Below are positions 55,801-64,000 of a stretch of DNA of 64,000 bases, in pieces (position 1 is the first letter of the stretch; each line of letters begins with the position of its first letter). Location of the stretch: contig CAUWAG010000018.1 in the NCBI GenBank assembly GCA_963556695.1, positions 4,588,001-4,652,000 of the forward strand, given 5' to 3'. Below the pieces are notes generated by a model. The model made no database searches and was not told the origin of the DNA. It worked only from the letters and a program-made list of their open reading frames with translations. The position numbers were made by a program, and so were the translations under genes. The stretch is from Anthostomella pinea (taxonomy: Eukaryota > Ascomycota > Sordariomycetes > Xylariales > Xylariaceae).

Positions 55801-58035
55801 TCAAACATCAGTAGTCCCAGGATCCCGTCCTGTAAAGATCTTATGCACCCGTCTGCTGATCGCCTGCCCAACATTCCGGTCTGTGAACGCACCATCTTTA
55901 TTCGCACTCTTGCGGCACTCCTCCAGTGCCAAGGGTCCCTCCGCCTCAAGCCCCTGAACCAACTCCGTCACGGTCCCATACTTGGCCGCGATGCCGTACG
56001 CGATGGGAGCCGTGACGCGCGTTATTTCCTGTAGCATGCGCACGTACGTGTCCTTGGCGTTCTCGCCCGAGCGGATCTGGCCTGCGTCCATGCAAAATCC
56101 AGCGTCCGCACCGGCATCGCGGGCTTTGCGGTACGGTATCGTGCTGATGTGCTGAGTGAACACTTTGACCCATTGTGCAGTCTCGACTTGGTGGTTCGTG
56201 TGATGGATGAGGGTGCCGTGGACGACCTGGAGAGAGAGGAGCGCGTCTTCGATGCTGTCTTCATCGATGTACTCCTGGGGCTGCTTGGTTTTGCGCCTGC
56301 GGGCCAGGCTGGATGACGGAGCTGTGTCATCGCCATTCGGGTCAAGGTTGCGGACCGCGGATGCAAACTGTCGGTTTTTGACAATTCTGTTCTTGCGCAT
56401 CCATGCCGTGAGGCCTTCGATGAGGTATATGATGGTGGTATTGGGGAAGTTGGTCTTCATCTTGAGCACATGGGCTTCGAGGTCCTCGCCTTCGGCGCCG
56501 AGGACGAACTTAACGAACTCGGCAGCCTGGACGAGAACCGCGACGTGTTTCTCGTTCATGATGCGCATTGGTATGGGTTCCCAATGGCCCATATCTTCGT
56601 TGTACTTGGAAGCGACTTTCCGCCGCCATTTGACAACGTTCTCGACACGACTGTTCCAACTCTCATGTTGAACGTCCAATTGATCAAGAAGGGTCTCGAC
56701 TTGGACCTTGAGTCCGGCATTCAGACTTGCCGGGAGATCAACAATCATTTCTGGCGTTGACATCTTCTTGTCCGTCCGCAGCTTGTTCACTTCGGCTAGG
56801 GCCTTCTCTTTTCCCTTTGTGGCAGCGCGTTCCTCCTTGTCGCGTTCTTTCTCGATTCGTTTTCTCTCCTTTTCAGCCTCACGTGCCTTCTCCTTCTGCC
56901 TCTTTTCGCGCTCCTTTTCCTCGGCCGATTTCGGCGCGTTCCTTGGTTTTGCAGGCTTCTTCGTCACTTTCGATTTGGGACGCGGAGACAAGCTATAAGA
57001 ACGTTTTTTGGCGCGAAGCTTGGAGAAGTCAAGGTCGCCCAGGTCGGGTAGACCATCCGATTCCGAATCATAAAGATTGTCGAGGTCGATCGCCAATGCT
57101 GTGCGCGGTGGTGGTGGTGGCGGGCTTGACACGAGGTCGTCCGTAGGTCGGGCCTCTGGTGCAGAGCTTGATATCGGATCCCAAGCAGCTTTTTGTTTGG
57201 GCGCCTTGGGCTGGACCTTGACCGGCGACGCACCGAACGGGTCGCTTGAGAGATCGATGAACGCCACATTCGAACGCTTCTTCTCGGGTATAACCATAGG
57301 AGACTTGGGAGCTGGTTTCGACATATCCTGCGGCCAATTCCAACTCGAAGGACCGATGTTATTGGTCATCTTCAGCGGGCTCTCGAATGGGTCGGCTAGC
57401 ACGGGTCTGGCAGAGGTACGATGGATCGGCTGTTTCTTTGGTGGACTTGCGAAAGGGTCTGACAGGTTTTCGTCTTGGGTATTGTGGTATGAGTTGACGG
57501 CAATGCCATGGGGTGAGCTGCTGTATTGGATCGGATCGGCCATTGTATTCCATCGTCGCATTCCAGCTGGTTGAAGCGGATGGAGCTGTTCGTAGCTCTT
57601 TGTCCCAACGACGGCGGACTTTGTTCTCTTCAACGAAGATACATCATTCGTTGCAGCGCGCGGCGCGAGAGGCGAGAGCCTTGACCTCTTCGTGAAGCTG
57701 GCGTCGAGGTCTCCGGTGGTGTCAAAGTCATCCGACACGAAAAGGGCGTCCTCTTCTTCTTCTTCATGATGATGACGGTGATGACCACTACTAGTCCGCT
57801 TAGTGCCGGCGGTCGGTTGGGCGGATATCCGTGCGGCGGAAATTGGTTGAACCTTCTTTGGAATTGCTGCGGTCAAGTCGAGTATATCATAGTCGAGTGC
57901 ACGATAGGGGGCGGGAAAGTTAAAGTTGGTTCGAGGCGGCAGCTGGGCAGGTATTGCGTCCACAGGGGAGGGCGCCGCGGGACTCGAAGACAACAGACTG
58001 ATGACTTCGGCTGGCATTTTGAGACACAGGTTCAA
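55801..58035 (-). CDS. eme1: EME1/MMS4-like subunit of the Mus81 structure-specific endonuclease
   Basis: Intact single-exon gene of 744 codons; the likely start is the second Met (58017, MPAEVISLLSSSPAAP), giving 738. Partner of Mus81 that resolves branched DNA (replication forks, recombination intermediates) in the nucleus. N-terminal half is disordered with SQ-poor, Ser/Pro-rich and acidic runs (HHEEEEEDALFVSDDFD), repeated DPF motifs (LSDPFASP, LADPFESP, SSDPFGASP) and a highly charged helix (EEKEREKRQKEKAREAEKER, about residues 360-410). From about residue 420 comes the ERCC4-type nuclease fold (STPEMIVDLPASL, TIIYLIEGLTAWMRKN) lacking the active-site ERK signature, as expected for the non-catalytic partner, and a C-terminal HhH-like region (VTAPIAYGIAAKYGTVTELV, AISRRVHKIFTG). 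Well preserved next to pseudogenes, as for an essential-type repair gene. Confidence 0.88.
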   Translation of the reverse strand: MNLCLKMPAEVISLLSSSPAAPSPVDAIPAQLPPRTNFNFPAPYRALDYDILDLTAAIPKKVQPISAARISAQPTAGTKRTSSGHHRHHHEEEEEDALFVSDDFDTTGDLDASFTKRSRLSPLAPRAATNDVSSLKRTKSAVVGTKSYEQLHPLQPAGMRRWNTMADPIQYSSSPHGIAVNSYHNTQDENLSDPFASPPKKQPIHRTSARPVLADPFESPLKMTNNIGPSSWNWPQDMSKPAPKSPMVIPEKKRSNVAFIDLSSDPFGASPVKVQPKAPKQKAAWDPISSSAPEARPTDDLVSSPPPPPPRTALAIDLDNLYDSESDGLPDLGDLDFSKLRAKKRSYSLSPRPKSKVTKKPAKPRNAPKSAEEKEREKRQKEKAREAEKERKRIEKERDKEERAATKGKEKALAEVNKLRTDKKMSTPEMIVDLPASLNAGLKVQVETLLDQLDVQHESWNSRVENVVKWRRKVASKYNEDMGHWEPIPMRIMNEKHVAVLVQAAEFVKFVLGAEGEDLEAHVLKMKTNFPNTTIIYLIEGLTAWMRKNRIVKNRQFASAVRNLDPNGDDTAPSSSLARRRKTKQPQEYIDEDSIEDALLSLQVVHGTLIHHTNHQVETAQWVKVFTQHISTIPYRKARDAGADAGFCMDAGQIRSGENAKDTYVRMLQEITRVTAPIAYGIAAKYGTVTELVQGLEAEGPLALEECRKSANKDGAFTDRNVGQAISRRVHKIFTGRDPGTTDV

Positions 58036-59594
58036 CTTCGAGCTGGTTGGATTGGATGCGACAGGAAACCCCAGATCTTCAGCACCAAGGTGTAGCCATT
58101 TGGCAAAAGCAAGAAAGCGATTGGTGTTGCGCTACAGCAATTGGAGATGCACAAACAAGAGAAAGTCGTGGTCACCGTATCCGTGTCTCCTTGACTGTTC
58201 CCCAGCAACGCGCTACGCGAATCTCTCCGGGGTAGCGCGTCGCCCTCGCGTGGCACGTGACCCCGCACTTCCGCTTCCCAGTCGGGTCGCCCGCTCCCAT
58301 CTTCCAAACCATCTGCGCAATTATTTCCTGGCCTGTTGCATTTCGGGTTGTCAAGTTTAGACGAACCACTTGAGTTGAACCTGTGGTCTTGATCCTCGGC
58401 ATTTGAGTAGCAATGTTACCTCAAGTGCCGAAGCCTACAGTAGGAGAAAAATTCGTCACGAGAGTCAAGATCATAGCGATAGGTTCAATCTCAAGTCCAC
58501 TGCGTGTAACGCGGTATAACTGAGACATTGACCATCCGACCTACTATTAGTGGATTCGTATCTCGAAATAGCCTGCCAGTGCCGCGATCATGTTGTATTC
58601 AGGTTGCCTGACTCACTTTACTCCTAGGAGGACTACTTGACCCAGTCATCGAAGCCGAGGGACCTTCCAAAATCTGCAACTCATTATGCATCCGGTAGGC
58701 CGCATCAGCTGCAAACAAGCCTGGTCGCGAATGTCTGATCACAGTCATACAGCCCAATCAGGAGACCAGTTCCCAACGAGTCCGATATTGCACGCATGTA
58801 CGCTCAGACAGTGATTGCCGAGTCCGACAAACTGTCATTGGTTGTATGTACGCGCAGGGATTCAGGGGTTCAGGGGTTCTTGCATCACGATTCACGATAG
58901 CCACATGCGACGTGAAACATCGACCCAATCACAACCCGCACACGAGGCCAAACAAATGAACGCCAAGATCCTTCACCGTTTGGCAGAACTGTCGGCTCCA
59001 GATCGTCCATCATCAAGATGAACAAATCATGTTCGTTGAGGGCGGGCGAGCACGGTTGAGGATCTATGGGCAAAAATGTGGTGGAGTACCAACGTAGGTT
59101 GGGATGCAGGCGACTGCATGACGGCTGGAAGAGTGAAGCTGGTGTTGGTGGATGGAGAGTTCTCGCCGACATGGCGTATGGTTCTCAGTTCTGTCATTAC
59201 GAGTGTAGCTAGCTGACTTGGGTCGAGATACGGGCAAGAAGGCGTCGCTTCTCGGACTTTATTAACAGGATGCGAAGCTGGACTCGCATTGTTGGGTAAC
59301 CGCTGAGCATGCGGTACAGAGCCTCATGGCTGATCCTATATAAGAGGGCGGAAGGGTGCTTGACTCCGGCAGCAGTCGCAAGAGCAAGCCATTTGAGGCA
59401 CCGGCCTCTCAATTGTTCTTTCGTTTCTTGCCGCGCAATCAATACGACAGCGGGATGTTAAAGTGTGGTTGGGTTGTCTACACTGTACAGTCGCTTGCTT
59501 TTCACAATTGGTTGCATCGTGGACGGCCAAAGCACCGCGCATGGGCTCGACCATGGTCCATTGCAGGTTACCATGATCGATACCTTCCAGAGCT
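58036..59594. other. Intergenic, 1.5 kb
   Basis: Contains the EME1-like promoter on the left. A 95-codon minus frame at 58885-59172 and others have no recognisable domain. No repeat seen. Confidence 0.45.
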
Positions 59595-60670
59595 CTATCC
59601 ATACCCTGGATACGAGTCCAAGGGGCCGGCACAGTCCACAAGAGAGCGATTGGTGTTGGCGCCCGGGACCTACGGCAAAACAAATCAGCACTGGACCTCA
59701 CCTTCCAATCCGTCCCCTTCTCCTATCTCTGAAAGGTACGCGGGATAACCCCCGGATCGTGAACTCACATCAAAGAGCACAGCAAAAGGATCCCAATCCG
59801 GATCCACATGCGGCACGAACTCGTCATTATTGACCGCGTTGCTCACCACGGGGTCGCCGTAGATATGTCTGAGGAACGCCGCCATCATGTCCATACCTGC
59901 CTGCACGCCCGAGCTCGTCCACAGCTTGCCGTCGTGTACCCAGCGCGCGCTCGGCACCCAGGTCACGTTACGCCCGTACTTGACCACCGTGTCCCACGCA
60001 GACTTATTAGTCGTAGCGCGACGGCCAGCAAGAACGCCCGCCCGGGCCAGCAGGCCTGAGCCCACGCACACGGACAGCACGTACTCGGTCGTCGCGAAGC
60101 GCGACGCGATGAAGTCCTCGATCTGCGTGTCGCCAATCTCCGTCAGGTAGTAGACGCCCAAGCCACCCGGGACGACGAGCACGTCGAGCGGCGGCGCCGA
60201 GGCGAAAGTGTGCGTCGCGACGGCCTGGACGTCCAGCGAGGGCGAGGTGTCGACCAGGGCGCCGTTGGGGCTGTGAATGGCCGGCGATCGGCTGTGTACC
60301 GGACCGGCCTCGCTGGCGATGATGGAGAGGGTCACGTTGTAGGTCTGGGATATCTAGGGGATGTCTCTGCTCAGTGACCTTGCCACCCACGTACACATTC
60401 ATGAAAGGGGCTTTCGAGCAAACGTACATCCCAGAGAAGCTCCAGAGGGCCGAACACGTCGAGCATTGTGAACCCGGTATAGAGCACCTGGTGCGGATAT
60501 GAGCTACTGGGCTCTCCGGTATGGGCTGCACTCACGTAGCCGATGGATAGCGAGCGGTTCGCGTTGCGCAACTGCTCGTCGGTGAAGTTGTACCCCTGAG
60601 CCGCTGCAACGCTCGACCACTGCGTGCCTGCAAGCAACGCCGAAGCTAGCTGGTGAGCCACGATCTTCAT
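59595..60670 (-). CDS. Secreted DJ-1/PfpI-family protein
   Basis: Three exons on the minus strand: 60670-60428, 60344-59769 and 59669-59595, introns GT-AG of 83 and 99 nt, 297 residues. Signal peptide MKIVAHQLASALLAGTQWSS, ending near AAAQG. The DJ-1/PfpI (GATase1-like) fold follows: LYTGFTMLDVFGPLELLWD, DVLVVPGG, and the nucleophile elbow YVLSVCVGSGLLARAGVLAG with Cys at about 174, then RRATTNKSAW and SSGVQAGMDMMAAFL. Fungal relatives include isonitrile-hydratase-like and glyoxalase-III-like enzymes; secreted members are common in Eurotiomycetes. The last exon (VPGANTNRSLVDCAGPLDSY) is the preferred of several acceptors; reading through intron 2 would give a 35-residue different tail. TATA box 71 bp upstream. 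Confidence 0.82.
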
Positions 60671-60740
60671 CTTTATGTATCGACTTTGAGACGCTGTTTT
60701 GACACATATCTATCCACTGCTCCCTGGAAGCCCAACTCCT

Positions 60741-60749
60741 ATTTATATA
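60741..60749 (-). promoter_or_regulatory. TATA box of the DJ-1/PfpI gene
   Basis: Minus-strand TATATAAAT, 71 bp from the ATG at 60670. Confidence 0.6.
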
Positions 60750-63700
60750 CAACATCAGAGCACGATTGCGGGACTGCGGATGACGTCCAGTCATGGAGAG
60801 TGTGGCACGAAGGGCCACCTGCGTTACCTGCGCAAAGTCCCTCTTCTATCGTTACAGTCTTCCAAGTTATACACCGTAAGCTCCGAGGCGGTTCGGGGTA
60901 TAAGACGACCGCTTCACCCTTCTGGGACAGCTTCATCAATGAGTAGCTCCCCATTGGGTACTAGGTGGTATGCGGTCAGCGACTGTGCTGCTGGATGCGT
61001 TGGAAACTTGCTCATGCTCATGAGCTCAGGCGGCACGGCGCGATGGACCTACCGTTATGAGGTGTGAGCTCATGGCATGTTAGGTATGTAATCTGAGAAG
61101 ACACGCATCACGCCTGCACTCACTTCCATCAGGCGGTCCGCGCTAAAGAGCGACAACATCACAGACTAGAGGGTTTGGATTACTGAGCAGCGCGAGTATG
61201 GATCGCCGGTCGTTCCACTCCCCTACACTAAAAGCATGGGGTGGCCGACATACTAACAGCAGTACAAACGACGCCCAGAGCCAGTCGCCCAGGACGGCAC
61301 GACGCCGCAGATTGCGGGGTGCAGGATGGGGGACGGGGCTGCATCATGTCGCCCTGGGTGTATTAGCAAGATGCAATATTTCCGCAGGACGCAACGTGAA
61401 TGTGCGATGTCAGGGTGTTACCGTTATTGACCGGCAATGCGTCGGCGGGTGGTAGTTGTCATAGTCATACCTTCGACGAGCAATATACTGTCCGGGTCTG
61501 TGAGGTATCGGGATGTAACGAAACCTGGGACGCTGCCGGTGCAGAGCTGCCCAATTTTGCCAAATAACGATATAGGTCACGATAGGCATAAGAGAGGGAT
61601 GGGTGGTATATGCTCCTCTCAACGATAAACGTGCCGCTTCAGGTGAGAGATCTGCGGACTGGTCGAGGCATAGAAGAGGATAAGCAGAGGAATCAAACGG
61701 CATGTGCTCCTGTTCTTCTCTATCCTCGCTCGGGGCACAAAATTGAAAAGCTTCACTGGCGTCAAGACTCGACCGGTGTACTTGTGCAGTTGGATGCATG
61801 TGGTGCGGCAGTCCTTTATGAACATGCTTCATCCAATATGCCGATGGACGAGCCGGTGATGTACACGGAGAGCAATGAGGCAACAGAACCGTGGACGAAC
61901 GGCAGAGGATCGCTCACGCGGAACGGCACTCGAAAGAACGGTACGGGTATGTTGATGGTATGCAACATGGTGATCAGATACATGAGCCGTCCGAAGCCCA
62001 AGTCTGGTTCTTGAACCCGGTAGTCCCGCCTATTAGACTCAGAGACTATTGTGGTGGCAGTGGCTGATGCCGCGCGGACGCGACGCCTGTGAAGCTTCAC
62101 ATTGTGCATCATATCACGGCATGCTGGTTGGCCGGTGAAGCTGCTAAGCATTGCAGCGTACACTTCCATGTGCCATTCAAGAAAGCGACCTGGATCGCAC
62201 TACAAATCAGAAATTGGTAGGATTTATGACTCTGCTTCTCTGACGGATTCGTTGCCTGGTGTTCTCACCATCAGCTTAACTTGCATTGTGAGAAGGATCT
62301 GGATGGCACCCGGCCCGAGGCGAAGCAGGTGATGAAGGTTGTAGGGCATCAAAGGAGCAAAACGCGTCTGCGAAGGCGTTGATTCGGGTGATGCCGATAA
62401 TGCAAACCAGCTGTAGCATTCAAGGCTCGCCATGCCTTGTCTTCGCTCTCGTCGATGTCCTACAGGAACAGCTTTCCGTTCCTGGATGTTGGGTATTCCG
62501 ATGTGTTTCAGCCTGGGTATACCACTATCGAATGCCCGTGATTGCAGGAGACGATAGTAAAGCAAACCCATGCCGACAGTCCCAGCAGTCCAGGTCGGTC
62601 CTGTGACCTGGCATTAGTCTGGAGGGTGTGAGGCCTGTATCCAGAAACATGGCCGAGCAAGGGTCGGGACCGTCATCTCGGGGAAAACACGAGACAAGCG
62701 CTCCAGGACGCGTTTGAAGACAATCGTTGGGGGGAATCTACGGGTGCGATGAGTAGAATGGGTGATGACTTGTGTAGTTAGATCCGATGGCCTGGCTCAT
62801 GATGTTTTGCGGCAGCGCAATATTATGAAGAGGCCATAGTAGGAAAGTCAATATTGATAGCGCATAACGGATAAGATCAGCAGTATTCGCACCAAACCAA
62901 CGGCGGCATGGACGATGACCGAATCAAGGGCAGCGAGGCGGGATGAGGCGGCATTTCCCGCATTTCTAACCAGAAGCAGGAGGATGAAACAGGCGCCTCT
63001 TGCTCGTGAATAGCTGATCATCGGTTTGGAGGACATGTTTTGCCGCGGGACCGGTGGTGTCTATTCAAAATCATAACGGCTTCGTTCATTACTAGATGCG
63101 ACTGGCGCAAGAGGCAAGCGGGCACGCAGCTCGTCGAATGGTCTCAGATCAATGCAATCAATGTCCTGCAGCGTTGACTGTCACACCCTTCTTACCACAC
63201 CATGGGATATCTTGGTGCGATGTGCCTTTCAATCGGCGCGGGATTGCCCGTCTGGCTAATGATTGCGCATTGTGTCGGTTGACGCAGGAATTGACTTCGC
63301 AGTAGGGGTGGACTGTATGCTCGAACGTGATGTACCTAGATATTTCGTAACTCACGTCTGAAGGTGTCAGCCCCCCCTTTACTTGGTGCACGACGCAGTC
63401 AATTCCTCGGCATGCGCTCTGTCGGAGATCCGTTGGAAAAGGAGGAGGGGGGGGTGGCGGAGGGGAGGCACTAGCAGAGGGAAGATCCGCCACTCATAAC
63501 CCTGGTTTCATCCAAGAGAGCCACGCGAGAATGATGGGGTGTGGTGCCAGTCTGCCAGATGAAGAAGCGTTGCTGACATGCGTTTGTCTCCTTTGGCAAT
63601 CTCGTTCCCAGTGCGGCCGAGCTAGGGTCAAATAGAGTGATCGACGGCGCCCGAGATGGGAAAGGCGCCATTGCAAACGCCATCGCGGGGGGATGTTCCA

Positions 63701-64000
63701 TGCTTCTGGTGTTCTGTCACCTGTGTACATCGCCAACTGGTGGTGACTGGTGAGCAACTTCTACATCTGAGCCACGAGCAGCCTGGCCCTGAAAGATTGT
63801 CGATAATGTAAGAGAAACAGGATCTAGAAATTGGCGATTGGTGTGTACCCCCTTTTGGCATTATCTTTCTTTCAGTAAGCAAACATAAAAGGAGTGGGTC
63901 GCATTTAGCATGGACTTGCTACTGCACAACTCTCGGGTATTTCTGTCATCTTGTTTGCGGGGACAAAGTCTATAGTAAAAGTATTTCCAGAATGCCATCT
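60750..64000. other. 3.2-kb stretch without a supportable gene
   Basis: Normal base composition. Frames of 60-157 codons exist on both strands (for example 61410-61883 minus, 61610-62014 plus, 63158-63493 minus with a poly-Pro run from CCACCCCCC DNA) but none has a known domain, signal peptide with a following protein-like chain, or consistent exon structure. No repeats shared with the rest of the window were noticed. A gene beginning beyond the right edge is possible. Confidence 0.45.

Noticed and set aside
63158..63493. 111-codon frame with poly-Pro and later Cys
   Set aside because: Poly-Pro comes from a C-rich simple tract; no signal peptide and no recognisable domain.
1..64000. CRISPR arrays, bacterial operons, or a secondary-metabolite cluster
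   Set aside because: No regularly spaced repeats, no Shine-Dalgarno-type gene trains, and no synthase gene; the ToxD-like reductase and GMC oxidoreductase are isolated pseudogenes.

Overview
The window is nuclear DNA of a filamentous ascomycete (Pezizomycotina; Eurotiomycetes-like by gene content, but the exact lineage cannot be fixed by eye). The grounds are protein genes split by 45-100 nt GT-AG introns, fungal-only secreted families (DUF1996, CBM9-like, Ser/Thr-rich wall-type proteins), Tad-like LINEs, Fot1/pogo and Copia elements, and long AT-rich tracts with C-to-T style nonsense codons that look like repeat-induced point mutation (RIP). No bacterial operon, CRISPR array, rRNA or biosynthetic cluster was seen.

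Layout. 1-1026: minus-strand Tad-like LINE ORF1 remnant running off the left edge. 1050-4860: AT-rich RIP-like desert with a few GC-richer islands that look like LTR relics. 4833-5440: dispersed repeat, minisatellite and promoter of a broken GMC oxidoreductase (5555-7575). 8586-10521: near-complete Fot1/pogo element sitting in the 5' leader of a ToxD-like dehydrogenase (10579-11676). 11992-12687: intact secreted CBM9-like gene. 14079-15274: solo-LTR-in-LTR nest, small repeats and a 120-bp MITE. 15721-26534: three head-to-tail Tad-like LINE copies, each 5' end joined to the previous copy's CAAA tail. 26760-28098: unrecognised, nonsense-riddled gene. 28192-33553: Copia element with 198-bp LTRs and a perfect 5-bp target duplication. 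35931-36023: tRNA-like/SINE-head structure. 36266-38190: Copia gag-protease fragment abutting a broken amidohydrolase (38304-39688). 39804-44505: intact genes (J-domain protein, double SnoaL-like protein, DUF1996 protein). 47642-53048: one secreted Ser/Thr-rich gene broken by a 592-bp MITE, another repeat block, a 160-bp solo LTR and a 2.2-kb pogo-like element. 53980-60670: broken F-box gene, intact EME1-like nuclease subunit gene and intact secreted DJ-1/PfpI-like gene. 60671-64000: no supportable gene.

The genes do not form a pathway. The picture is a two-compartment subtelomere-like or accessory region: most genes close to transposons are pseudogenes (GMC oxidoreductase, dehydrogenase, amidohydrolase, wall protein, F-box, unknown 27-kb gene), whereas the blocks 39.8-44.5 kb and 55.8-60.7 kb keep clean open frames and promoters. 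The items most worth following are the mobile 160-bp solo-LTR family with independent target duplications, the tandem LINE array, the tRNA-like structure with an abnormal middle arm, the orphan gene at 27 kb, and the multiply interrupted wall-protein gene.
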